Below, piece by piece: positions 8,545-16,404 of a stretch of 25,801 bases of DNA. The stretch is from Cryomorphaceae bacterium (GTDB lineage Bacteria > Bacteroidota > Bacteroidia > Flavobacteriales > BACL11): NCBI GenBank assembly GCA_949511925.1, contig CATEYX010000165.1:1-25801 (forward strand). Reading direction: 5' to 3'. Both the position numbers and the translations under genes were made by a program. Under the pieces are notes generated by a model. It did no database searches, was not told where the DNA came from, and saw nothing but the letters and a program-made list of their open reading frames with translations. Position 1 is the stretch's first letter; each line of letters starts with the position of its first letter.

Positions 8545-10965
8545 ATGAAAAATAAATATCATTTGGATAGCCTTGAGTTATCTGACTTAATAAATGAAGA
8601 AACAGAATTCTTGCCTTTGATGTCTGATGAGGATGAGGATAAAATATCAAAAGAAGATACTCCAGATGTAATGTCAATTCTACCTTTAAGAAATACGGTA
8701 TTATTTCCAGGAGTTATTATTCCAATTACTATAGGTAGGGACAGATCAGTAAAATTAATTAAGGATGCTGAAAATGGAAAAAACTCAATTGGGGTAGTTT
8801 CTCAAAAAGAGTTTGATACTGAACTTCCTGAGTTAAAAGATTTAAATGAAGTAGGGACAGTTGCTCAGATTTTAAAAATGTTAAAAATGCCTGATGGTAA
8901 TATCACTGCAGTTATACAAGGTCGTAAACGTTTTAAAATTGAAGAAATGGTGCAGGATGAACCGTACTTTAAAGCTAGAGTTAGGGATTTAAAAGAGATA
9001 AAGCCAGAAAAAAATGATCAAGAATTTAGCGCATTAGTTTCTTCTGTGAAGGATTTGGCATTAAGGATTATCGATGAATCGCCAAACATTCCTGCTGAGG
9101 CAGCTATTGCTATTAAAAACATTAAGAATACTTCTTTTATTATCAATTTTGTAGCTTCAAATATGAGTATTAGTTTGTCTGAAAAACAAGCTTTGTTAGA
9201 AGAAGTTGATTTGAAAAAGCGTGCAATAAAAGTGTTGGAATTATTGACAAAGGAACTGCAGCTTTTGGAAATGAAAAATAAAATTCAGTCCAAAGTACAA
9301 ACGGATTTAGATAAGCAGCAGAGAGAGTATTACTTGAATCAGCAAATGAAAGCTATTCAAGAAGAGCTAGGAGGAAGCGGTTCGCAAAAGGAGATTGATG
9401 AACTGCGTAATCAGGGAAATAAGAAAAAATGGAACAAGGAAATTGAAAATGCATTTGATAAGGAATTAAGAAAATTGCAAAGAATGAATCCTTCCATGTC
9501 GGATTATGCTGTGCAAAGAAGTTATATAGAATTAATATTAGAGTTACCTTGGGAGGAATGTACTGTTGACAGCTTTGATTTGAAAAATGCTAGAGAGATT
9601 TTGGATAGAGATCATTTTGGATTAGAAAAAGTAAAAGAAAGAATTATTGAGCATTTGGCAGTATTAAAACTAAAAGGAAATATGAAGTCTCCAATTTTAT
9701 GTTTGTATGGTCCTCCTGGTGTTGGAAAAACATCTTTAGGTAAGTCAATAGCTGAGGCTTTAGGTAGAAAATACGAAAGAGTTTCTTTAGGGGGTTTGAG
9801 AGATGAATCAGAAATAAGAGGGCACAGAAAAACCTATATTGGTGCTATGCCGGGTAGAATTATTAAATCTATACAGAAAGCAAAATCATCTAATCCTGTT
9901 TTTGTATTGGATGAAATTGACAAAGTAACTAGAGATTCGCATGGCGATCCTTCTTCTGCATTGTTAGAAGTATTAGATCCTGAGCAAAATGAAGCTTTTC
10001 ATGATAATTACTTAGAACTAGATTATAATCTTTCCAAAGTGATGTTTGTGGCTACTGCCAATTCACTAGCTACTGTCCAGCCTGCTTTAAGAGACAGAAT
10101 GGAGATTATTGAAATTAACGGATATACGATTGAAGAAAAGGTGCAGATAGCAAAAAAACATTTGTTGCCAAAACAATTGAAATCCCATGGCTTGAAAAAG
10201 GAACAATTTACGCTTTCTGATGCAATGCTAGAAAAGATTGTTGACCAATACACTAGAGAATCAGGAGTAAGAACACTTGATAAAATGGTAAGTAAGATGA
10301 TTCGTAATGTAGCAAAGTCATTGGTTATGGAAGAATCTTTTGATTATTCGCCAGATTCTGATGTAGTTGAAAAAGTATTGGGAGCACCTATATTTGATAG
10401 AGATCGGTTCATAGATAATTCAGTTGCTGGTGTAGTTACAGGTTTAGCTTGGACTTCAGTTGGGGGTGATATTTTATTTATTGAAAGTAGTTTAAGTAAA
10501 GGAAAAGGGAAACTATCCGTTACAGGAAACTTAGGGAAAGTGATGAAAGAATCAGTAACTATTGCTATGGAATATTTGAAAGCTCATGCTGAAATATATG
10601 ATTTATCAGCTGAAGTTTTTGAAAATTGGAATGTACATGTTCATGTGCCGGAAGGAGCTACTCCTAAGGATGGTCCTTCGGCAGGAATTACTATGTTCAC
10701 ATCTTTAGTTTCTTCTTTTACACAAAGAAAAGTAAAAGAGAAAATTGCTATGACTGGGGAGCTAACTTTAAGAGGAAAGGTTTTGCCAGTTGGTGGGATT
10801 AAAGAAAAGATATTGGCCGCTAAGCGTTCTGGAATAAATGAAATTATTTTATCAAAGCAAAATAGAAAAGATATTTTAGACATAAATGAAAAGTATGTAG
10901 AGGGAATGACTTTCCATTATGTCAATACTTTGAAAGAAGTAACCGATATTGCTTTGCTGAATTAG
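8545..10965 (+). CDS. lon: ATP-dependent protease Lon (LonA type)
   Basis: 806 aa, normal for LonA. Lon is a cytosolic hexameric AAA+ serine/lysine protease that degrades misfolded and regulatory proteins. The N-terminal substrate-binding domain starts with 'LPLRNTVLFPGVIIP' at about residue 47. It is followed by a coiled-coil helical region containing 'YYLNQQMKAIQEELG', Walker A 'GPPGVGKTS' at 389-397, Walker B with Asp456/Glu457 in 'VFVLDEIDKV', and the C-terminal protease domain. The catalytic Ser712 is in 'DGPSAGITM' and Lys755 in 'GGIKEKILAA', 43 residues apart as in E. coli Lon. The acidic N-terminal extension of about 40 residues is typical of Bacteroidota Lon. The upstream region carries a sigma-54-like promoter rather than the local -7 box type, which hints at stress-dependent expression. 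Confidence 0.97.
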   Translation: MKNKYHLDSLELSDLINEETEFLPLMSDEDEDKISKEDTPDVMSILPLRNTVLFPGVIIPITIGRDRSVKLIKDAENGKNSIGVVSQKEFDTELPELKDLNEVGTVAQILKMLKMPDGNITAVIQGRKRFKIEEMVQDEPYFKARVRDLKEIKPEKNDQEFSALVSSVKDLALRIIDESPNIPAEAAIAIKNIKNTSFIINFVASNMSISLSEKQALLEEVDLKKRAIKVLELLTKELQLLEMKNKIQSKVQTDLDKQQREYYLNQQMKAIQEELGGSGSQKEIDELRNQGNKKKWNKEIENAFDKELRKLQRMNPSMSDYAVQRSYIELILELPWEECTVDSFDLKNAREILDRDHFGLEKVKERIIEHLAVLKLKGNMKSPILCLYGPPGVGKTSLGKSIAEALGRKYERVSLGGLRDESEIRGHRKTYIGAMPGRIIKSIQKAKSSNPVFVLDEIDKVTRDSHGDPSSALLEVLDPEQNEAFHDNYLELDYNLSKVMFVATANSLATVQPALRDRMEIIEINGYTIEEKVQIAKKHLLPKQLKSHGLKKEQFTLSDAMLEKIVDQYTRESGVRTLDKMVSKMIRNVAKSLVMEESFDYSPDSDVVEKVLGAPIFDRDRFIDNSVAGVVTGLAWTSVGGDILFIESSLSKGKGKLSVTGNLGKVMKESVTIAMEYLKAHAEIYDLSAEVFENWNVHVHVPEGATPKDGPSAGITMFTSLVSSFTQRKVKEKIAMTGELTLRGKVLPVGGIKEKILAAKRSGINEIILSKQNRKDILDINEKYVEGMTFHYVNTLKEVTDIALLN

Positions 10966-11045
10966 AAAATTGAGGAAGCTGTTACAATTAATTAGCATAT
11001 TTATAAATAATAAGTCTAAAGTTTAAGCGTTACCACATTAATTAA

Positions 11046-12074
11046 ATGAAAATAAAGATAATTCTATTAGTGTTTTGTTTGCCTTTGAGTCTTTTGGCTC
11101 AAGTTGGTGGAATAACTGCTTTTTCATTTGTTGATGTAGAACTTTCACCAAGAATCGAAGCTATGGGTGGGAGTGGAATTGCCATTGTTGATATTGATGT
11201 TTCTCTAGGGCAAACTACTCCTTCATTATTGAATGCTAAAATGCATAATTCTTTGGTATTTTCCTTTACTGATTATTTATCGGATGTCAATTTGATAGGT
11301 TTCTCTTACGCAAGAAAATGGAAAGAATTTGGTGTCTTTTCAATTGGACTTAAAGCAATAAATTATGGTGAATTTGAACATAATGATGCTATTGGAAATA
11401 ATTTAAGTTCTTTCTCTGCTCATGATCAGGTTATTACTGTTGGTTTGGGTAAGAGCTTGAATGAGAGATTCATTTTGGGTGTAAATCTAAATATGCTAAA
11501 TTCTCAGTACGAAACGTATCATGCTTTTGCACTTTCGTCTAATGTATCGGTAACTTATTATAATCCTGAAAAGAAATTTACTTCTACTTTACTTTTTAAA
11601 AATATGGGTAGGCAGCTCAGTGCATATGCTGATTCTGAAGAATCACTTCCTTTTGATGTGCAGTTAGGAATGAGTAAGGAGCTAAAGCATTTGCCTTTTC
11701 GATATTCACTGACTTTTCATCATCTGAATCAGTTTGATATAAAATCGCCTTATAAATTATCAAGTCAAACTAATATTGAAACTGGTGGGTTGGAAATAAA
11801 AGAGGAAAGTGTTGCGAAAACGGCATTTCGTCATTTAATTATTGGAGGTGAATTAAATCCTTTTCGTAAAAGTTTCTTTATAAGAGGAGGTTTTAATTTT
11901 CAAAGAAGGTTTGATATGAGTCTTTCTACCTATCCTGCAATGGTTGGTTTTTCATGGGGTATAGGTTTTAAGGTGTTAAAATTCCGCTTGGATTATAGTA
12001 GAGCCGCTTATCATTTATCAGGAACACCAAATAATTTCAGTTTTGCTACAAATTTGAGTACTTTTGGGCTCTAA
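11046..12074 (+). CDS. porQ: Type IX secretion system protein PorQ-like
   Basis: 342 aa with a signal peptide (Lys-rich start, hydrophobic core, 'SLLAQ' cleavage region at about residue 19). The following 'VELSPRIEAMGGSGIAIVDIDVSLGQTTPSLLN' region and the repeated beta-strand pattern are characteristic of PorQ, a PorV-related outer-membrane barrel of the T9SS. T9SS exports proteins with C-terminal sorting domains, and two such cargo genes lie further along this window. The lon-porQ-cmk order agrees with my memory of flavobacterial genomes. The stop overlaps the cmk start by one base (TAATG). No clear -7 box is found in the 80 nt after lon, so this gene's transcription start is unresolved; readthrough from lon is possible. 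Confidence 0.82.
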   Translation: MKIKIILLVFCLPLSLLAQVGGITAFSFVDVELSPRIEAMGGSGIAIVDIDVSLGQTTPSLLNAKMHNSLVFSFTDYLSDVNLIGFSYARKWKEFGVFSIGLKAINYGEFEHNDAIGNNLSSFSAHDQVITVGLGKSLNERFILGVNLNMLNSQYETYHAFALSSNVSVTYYNPEKKFTSTLLFKNMGRQLSAYADSEESLPFDVQLGMSKELKHLPFRYSLTFHHLNQFDIKSPYKLSSQTNIETGGLEIKEESVAKTAFRHLIIGGELNPFRKSFFIRGGFNFQRRFDMSLSTYPAMVGFSWGIGFKVLKFRLDYSRAAYHLSGTPNNFSFATNLSTFGL

Positions 12075-12766
12075 TGAGTTTACCTTTTAATATAGCGATT
12101 GATGGCCATTCTTCCTGTGGGAAGAGTACTATCTCTAAGGCATTGGCAAGCAAATATGGTATGCGTTATGTTGATACAGGAGCAATGTATCGAGCAGTGA
12201 CCTTTTTTTGTATGGAAAATAATATTATTTCCAATAAAGAAATTAAGCTGAATTTACTTCTTGCAGCAATAGATAATATTACAATAAATTTTGTTTTTAA
12301 TGCTGAAACCAAACTTTCTGAAACAATTCTTAATGGAAAAAATGTAGAGCAAATCATAAGAGGATTTAAAGTTTCTGATAATGTTAGTGTTGTGGCTCAA
12401 ATTCAACAGGTGCGTAAAAAATTAATTACTTTACAACAAGAAATTGGTAGGCAAGGGAATGTGGTGATGGACGGTAGAGATATTGGGACAAAGGTGTTTC
12501 CTGATGCTCAATTAAAGTTGTTTGTAACTGCGGATGCTGAAATAAGAGCACAAAGAAGGTATGATGAATTGAAGAAAAAAGGTGAAGAGGTTACTTTTGA
12601 ACAAGTGTTGGACAATCTTACCTTAAGAGATGATCATGATACAAAGCGAAAAATAAACCCTTTAATTCAAGCAGATGATGCTATTTTGATTGATAATTCT
12701 AATTTGTCAATTGAGAATCAAAATGCTTTGATTGATGATTTGATAACTAATATATTAAGTGAATAA
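12074..12766 (+). CDS. cmk: Cytidylate kinase
   Basis: 230 aa, the usual length. It phosphorylates CMP and dCMP using ATP in pyrimidine salvage. The P-loop 'GHSSCGKST' is near residue 11. 'DTGAMYRA' is the CMP-binding motif, and 'VMDGRDIGTKVFPDAQLKLFV' is the conserved central block with the Arg-Asp nucleotide contact. The LID region contains 'RDDHDTKRKINPL', matching the Arg/Asp pattern 'R(D)..D..R...PL' of CMP kinases. The ATG shares its A with the porQ TAA stop, and the gene's own TAA overlaps the ispH ATG in the same way, so the three genes are translationally coupled. Confidence 0.96.
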   Translation: MSLPFNIAIDGHSSCGKSTISKALASKYGMRYVDTGAMYRAVTFFCMENNIISNKEIKLNLLLAAIDNITINFVFNAETKLSETILNGKNVEQIIRGFKVSDNVSVVAQIQQVRKKLITLQQEIGRQGNVVMDGRDIGTKVFPDAQLKLFVTADAEIRAQRRYDELKKKGEEVTFEQVLDNLTLRDDHDTKRKINPLIQADDAILIDNSNLSIENQNALIDDLITNILSE

Positions 12767-13638
12767 TGAAAGTTACTATTGATAAATATTCAGGATTCTG
12801 TTTTGGTGTAGTATATGCTATTGAAATGGCAGAAAGTATTTTAGAAAAAGAGGATAATTTGTATTGCTTAGGAGATATTGTGCATAACAATAAAGAAGTG
12901 GAACGCTTAACAGATATGGGGTTGAAGATTATTAATAATGATGACTTGAAAAAGCTTTCGGATTGTAAAGTGCTAATTAGAGCACATGGAGAGCCGCCAT
13001 CAACTTATAATGTTGCGCTTGAAAATAACATTCAGTTGTTAGACGCTTCTTGTCCTGTGGTGCTAAAGTTACAGCATCAAATTAAGGAGGGGTATGAAGA
13101 TATTAAAAAGATTGATGGACAGGTAATTATATTTGGTAAAGAGGGGCATGCTGAGGTGACTGGCTTGCTAGGACAAACCAAAAATGATGCGATTATTGTA
13201 ACTACTGTTGATGATTTAGATAAAGTAGATTTTTCAAAGTCAATTTATATTTATTCACAAACAACAAAAAGTCCAAAAGCGTATAAAGCAATTAGTGATA
13301 TAATAGCTAAAAGAGTTAAATTGGCAGATGGAAAAAATGTAAAATACATTGTGCATGACACATTGTGTAGACAGGTTTCAGGACGTGAACCTCAATTAAA
13401 GCTTTTCTCAAAGGAAAATGATGTTATCGTTTTTGTGAGTGGGCAAAAGAGTTCAAACGGAAAAATGTTGTATCAATCATGTAAAGAAGAAAATTCAAAT
13501 TCATATTTCATATCAGATATAAATGAAGTAAATAGTGAATGGTTTTCTACTGCAATTTCTGTAGGTATTTGTGGTGCAACTTCCACGCCAAGATGGTTGA
13601 TGGAACAGGTGCAAAATGCTATTGAAAAGATAGCTTAA
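12766..13638 (+). CDS. ispH: 4-hydroxy-3-methylbut-2-enyl diphosphate reductase
   Basis: 290 aa. It catalyses the last step of the MEP isoprenoid pathway, HMBPP to IPP and DMAPP, on a [4Fe-4S] cluster. The three cluster cysteines are Cys12 ('YSGFCFGV'), Cys96 ('DASCPV') and Cys269 ('VGICGATSTPRWLMEQV'). The substrate-binding histidines are in 'GDIVHNN', 'IRAHGEPP' and 'GKEGHAEV'; the Glu two residues after the last is the proton-relay glutamate. 'YSQTTKS' holds the conserved Thr and 'SGQKSSNG' the Ser/Asn substrate contacts. The active form seems complete. It follows cmk with a TAATG overlap. Confidence 0.96.
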   Translation: MKVTIDKYSGFCFGVVYAIEMAESILEKEDNLYCLGDIVHNNKEVERLTDMGLKIINNDDLKKLSDCKVLIRAHGEPPSTYNVALENNIQLLDASCPVVLKLQHQIKEGYEDIKKIDGQVIIFGKEGHAEVTGLLGQTKNDAIIVTTVDDLDKVDFSKSIYIYSQTTKSPKAYKAISDIIAKRVKLADGKNVKYIVHDTLCRQVSGREPQLKLFSKENDVIVFVSGQKSSNGKMLYQSCKEENSNSYFISDINEVNSEWFSTAISVGICGATSTPRWLMEQVQNAIEKIA

Positions 13639-13646
13639 TATTCTTG

Positions 13647-13677
13647 TTTGTTATTTCAGATTAAAATTGTATTTTTG
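13647..13677 (+). promoter_or_regulatory. rpsA promoter (TTTG -33, TATTTTTG -7)
   Basis: TTTG at 13647-13650, a 19-nt spacer, then TATTTTTG at 13670-13677: both Bacteroidota elements are intact at the expected spacing. Initiation is predicted near 13684, leaving a leader of about 110 nt before the rpsA ATG. Confidence 0.72.
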
Positions 13678-13698
13678 CTGGCCTTTTCAGAATGTGTT

Positions 13699-13774
13699 GT
13701 AAGGTAGTGATTAGGGAAATATAAAATTAATAGCTCTTAAAGTTTAATACATCTAAGCCTTACTTACTTTAAGA
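13699..13774 (+). promoter_or_regulatory. Structured rpsA leader with possible pseudoknot (candidate S1 autoregulatory element)
   Basis: Within the leader two perfect complementary pairs interlock: GTAAGG (13699-13704) with CCTTAC (13758-13763), and TCTTAAAGT (13735-13743) with ACTTTAAGA (13766-13774). The second strand of the first helix lies in the loop of the second hairpin, giving a pseudoknot order. The linker between the two 3' strands is only 2 nt, which makes the full knot strained, so a simple 9-bp hairpin is the safer reading. S1 autoregulates its own mRNA in proteobacteria; extending that to this leader is inference. Confidence 0.4.
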
Positions 13775-13794
13775 TACAAATGTAAAATGACAAA

Positions 13795-15804
13795 ATGTCA
13801 GAAGAAAACAAAAAAGAAACTGCTTCAAAAGCAGTAGAAACTCCTAAAAATGAGGAGGTAGTTGCAGCAACTCCTGTTGTTGAAGAAACTCCGGTAATTG
13901 AGGAAGTTAAAGCTAAAAAAGCTCCAAAAAAGAGAATTACAAAAACAGTAGAAACTCCTAAAGCTGATGTGGTTGTAGAGGCAACTCCTGTAGTTGAAGA
14001 AGCTGCTACGGTAATTGAGGAAGTTAAAACTGAAGAAGCTCCAATAAAGAAAGTTAAAGTGGTAGAAGAATTCGATTGGGACAAAGCGGCTCAAAACGAT
14101 ATGTACTCTAAAAAAGAAAGAAGTGATTTAGAGACTGAATATAGTGCTACTTTACCTGATGTTGTCGATAAGCAAGTTATTGATGGTACGGTTGTTTTAG
14201 TTACTGATAGAGAGGTTGTTGTTGATATTAACTTTAAATCTGATGGAGTAATTAGCTTTAATGAATTTAAGTATAATCTTGAGTTAAAAGCTGGTGATAC
14301 TGTTGAAGTGTTAGTTGAAAAACAAGAAGATAAAAATGGTCAGTTAGTTTTATCTCATAGAAGAGCAAGAGTATTAAGAGCTTGGGAGAAAGTTAATATT
14401 GCTCTTGAAACTGGAGAGGTTGTGAATGGTCAGATAATGAGTAGAACAAAAGGAGGAATGATTGTTGATATATTTGGTATTGAGTGTTTCTTACCAGGTT
14501 CTCAAATTGATGTTAAGCCAATCCGTGATTATGACGAGTATGTTGGTAAAAAAATGGAATTTAAAGTTGTAAAAGTAAACGAGTCTTTCAGAAATGTTGT
14601 TGTATCTCATAAAGCCTTAATTGAAGCTGATTTAGCTGTTCAAACTAAAGAGATCATGTCTAAATTAGAAAAAGGACAAGTTCTTGAAGGTACAGTTAAA
14701 AATATTACTTCTTATGGTGTGTTTGTTGACTTAGGAGGTATTGATGGATTAATTCATATTACTGATTTATCTTGGGGAAGAATCTCTCATCCTGATGAGA
14801 TAGTATCTTTAGATGAAACAATTAATGTTGTAATCCTTGATTTTGATGAAGGTAAGAGTAGAATTCAGTTAGGATTGAAACAATTAGGCTCTCATCCTTG
14901 GGAGAATTTAGATGAAAACTTAAAAATTGGTGATGAAGTAGATGGTAAAGTTGTAGTGGTTGCTGATTATGGAGTATTTGTTGAATTACAAGCAGGAATT
15001 GAAGCTTTATTACATGTATCTGAAATGTCTTGGTCAACTCATTTAAGAAGTGCAAATGATTTCTATAAGAAAGGTGATGCTGTAAAAGCACAAATCTTAA
15101 CATTAGATAAAGAGACAAGAAAAATGTCATTAGGTGTTAAACAAATGACTCCAGATCCTTGGGCTGATATTGCAGCTACATTTCCAGTAGGATCTAAGCA
15201 TAGTGTGAAAGTAAGAAACTTCACAAACTTTGGAATTTTTGTTGAATTAGTTGAAGGTGTTGATGGTTTAGTACATATCTCTGATTTATCTTGGACTAAG
15301 AAAATTAAGCATCCAGCTGAGTTTACTCAAGTTGATGCAATGCTAGATGTTGTTGTGTTAGATATTGATAAAGGAAACAGAAAAATTAGTTTAGGACATA
15401 AGCAATTAGATGAAAATCCTTGGGATGAGTATGCTAAGCAGTTCAGTGAAGGGAAAGATTATGAAGGTACTGTAAAAGAAGTGCTTGATAAAGGTGCGGT
15501 AATTGCATTGTCTGAAGAAGTTGAAGCTTTTGCTCCAAAAAGACATACCGAAAAGGAAGATGGTTCATCAATGACAGCTGGAGAAAAATTGTCTTTTAGA
15601 ATTCTTGAATTTTCAAAAGAAAATAAAAAGATTTTAGTTTCTCATACTGCAATCTTTAAAGCAGACCTTGAAGTAGAAAGAAAAAAATCTGCTTCATCAG
15701 CTAAGAAAGTGATGAAGAAGCTTGAGAGTGATAAGAAACATTCAACCTTAGGTGATTTAGATAGTTTGGCTGCTCTGAAGAAGGACTTAGAGCAAGGTAA
15801 ATAA
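13795..15804 (+). CDS. rpsA: 30S ribosomal protein S1
   Basis: 669 aa, about 110 longer than E. coli S1 because of an N-terminal extension. Six S1/OB-fold RNA-binding domains follow from about residue 125 to 650; domains 3-5 are the most canonical ('GTVKNITSYGVFVDLGGIDGL', 'YGVFVELQAGIEALLHVSEM', 'FGIFVELVEGVDGLVHISDL'). S1 binds mRNA on the small subunit and helps initiation. Residues 14-83 are a low-complexity Glu/Val/Pro/Ala/Lys stretch made of two tandem copies with a 38-residue period, beginning 'VETPK' at residues 14 and 52. The start ATG at 13795 is supported by the conserved 'MSEENKKE' opening. The gene is monocistronic, with a strong promoter upstream and a terminator downstream. Confidence 0.96.
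   Translation: MSEENKKETASKAVETPKNEEVVAATPVVEETPVIEEVKAKKAPKKRITKTVETPKADVVVEATPVVEEAATVIEEVKTEEAPIKKVKVVEEFDWDKAAQNDMYSKKERSDLETEYSATLPDVVDKQVIDGTVVLVTDREVVVDINFKSDGVISFNEFKYNLELKAGDTVEVLVEKQEDKNGQLVLSHRRARVLRAWEKVNIALETGEVVNGQIMSRTKGGMIVDIFGIECFLPGSQIDVKPIRDYDEYVGKKMEFKVVKVNESFRNVVVSHKALIEADLAVQTKEIMSKLEKGQVLEGTVKNITSYGVFVDLGGIDGLIHITDLSWGRISHPDEIVSLDETINVVILDFDEGKSRIQLGLKQLGSHPWENLDENLKIGDEVDGKVVVVADYGVFVELQAGIEALLHVSEMSWSTHLRSANDFYKKGDAVKAQILTLDKETRKMSLGVKQMTPDPWADIAATFPVGSKHSVKVRNFTNFGIFVELVEGVDGLVHISDLSWTKKIKHPAEFTQVDAMLDVVVLDIDKGNRKISLGHKQLDENPWDEYAKQFSEGKDYEGTVKEVLDKGAVIALSEEVEAFAPKRHTEKEDGSSMTAGEKLSFRILEFSKENKKILVSHTAIFKADLEVERKKSASSAKKVMKKLESDKKHSTLGDLDSLAALKKDLEQGK
13834..14046 (+). 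repeat. In-frame 114-nt-period tandem duplication in the rpsA N-terminal extension
   Basis: Copy 1 (about 13834-13932) and copy 2 (about 13948-14046) encode 'VETPK..(V)V.(A/E)ATPVVEE..VIEEVK..(K/E)AP' units, residues 14-44 and 52-83. Exact nucleotide identity is highest at the GTAGAAACTCCTAAA and ATTGAGGAAGTTAAA segments. The unit lies ahead of the first S1 domain, so copy number can vary without harming the RNA-binding core. Confidence 0.75.
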
Positions 15805-15811
15805 TTAATTT

Positions 15812-15841
15812 AAAGCCCCATTAATTTGGGGCTTTTTTTTT
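15812..15841 (+). terminator. Rho-independent terminator after rpsA
   Basis: A perfect 9-bp stem, AAAGCCCCA / TGGGGCTTT, with a 6-nt TTAATT loop is followed by nine T including the end of the arm. It lies 7 nt after the rpsA stop codon. Confidence 0.92.
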
Positions 15842-15843
15842 GC

Positions 15844-15851
15844 TATTTTTG
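15844..15851 (+). promoter_or_regulatory. Putative -7 box TATTTTTG for pyrR
   Basis: An exact TAnnTTTG sits two bases after the rpsA terminator T-tract. The pyrR ATG at 15859 is 7 nt beyond the box, so the mRNA should begin at or next to the start codon. A TTTG at 15825-15828 inside the hairpin is 15 nt upstream, short for a -33 element. Confidence 0.6.
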
Positions 15852-15858
15852 TAGTGTA

Positions 15859-16404
15859 ATGATTGGAGAAAGACAAATACTAAATCAAAAGGATATTCAA
15901 ATTACAATTGAAAGATTGTGTCAGCAGTTAATTGAACATCATGGTGATTTTAATAACACTGTTATTGTTGGTGTTCAGCCAAGAGGTACATTCTTAAGTA
16001 ATAGAATAATCGCCAAATTAAAACAATTACTAAATACTACTAATCTTGAGTCAGGAAGTTTAGATATTTCGTTCTATCGAGATGATTTAAGAAGGCGAGA
16101 CGAACCAATTGTTCCTGAAGTTATGGATATGGATTTATCGCTTGAAGGTAAGAATGTAGTTTTAATTGATGATGTCTTATTTACGGGTAGGTCTATTCGT
16201 TCAGCAATTGATGCCCTAATGGCATTTGGTAGGCCAAAGTCTGTTGAACTCCTTACTTTAATTGATAGAAGGTTTAGTAGAGACTTGCCTATTCAGCCTA
16301 ATTACGTAGGAAGAACAATAGATGCAATAGATTCCGAACGTGTAATAGTGGAATGGAAAGAAGTAAATGGAAAGGATAGAATATTAATGGTAAAATCAGA
16401 TTAA
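15859..16404 (+). CDS. pyrR: Bifunctional pyr operon regulator / uracil phosphoribosyltransferase
   Basis: 181 aa from the ATG at 15859; a TTG at 15826 would place the start inside the upstream terminator and is rejected. The type I PRTase PRPP-binding motif 'VLIDDVLFTGRS' is at residues 101-112 and the 'VGVQPRGTFL' loop at 38-46. 'SFYRDDLRRRDEP' is a PyrR signature also involved in RNA contact in Bacillus PyrR. PyrR proteins bind pyr mRNA in the presence of UMP to promote attenuation and also make UMP from uracil. No leader long enough for a PyrR attenuator exists upstream here, since the transcript appears leaderless. If it regulates, the target must be elsewhere. It overlaps pyrB by TAATG. 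Confidence 0.93.
   Translation: MIGERQILNQKDIQITIERLCQQLIEHHGDFNNTVIVGVQPRGTFLSNRIIAKLKQLLNTTNLESGSLDISFYRDDLRRRDEPIVPEVMDMDLSLEGKNVVLIDDVLFTGRSIRSAIDALMAFGRPKSVELLTLIDRRFSRDLPIQPNYVGRTIDAIDSERVIVEWKEVNGKDRILMVKSD

Noticed and set aside
13764..14094. Two minus-strand open frames opposite the rpsA N-terminal extension
   Set aside because: They are Ser/Thr/Phe-rich shadows of the Glu/Val/Pro repeat codons, without promoter or recognisable protein features.
14822..15130. Minus-strand open frame of 102 codons inside rpsA
   Set aside because: It is antisense to conserved S1 domains, with composition (His/Leu/Gln-rich) expected from reading the complementary strand.
15826..15858. TTG start for pyrR inside the rpsA terminator
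   Set aside because: The extension is encoded by the terminator T-tract and promoter; homology begins at 'MIGERQ' from the ATG at 15859.
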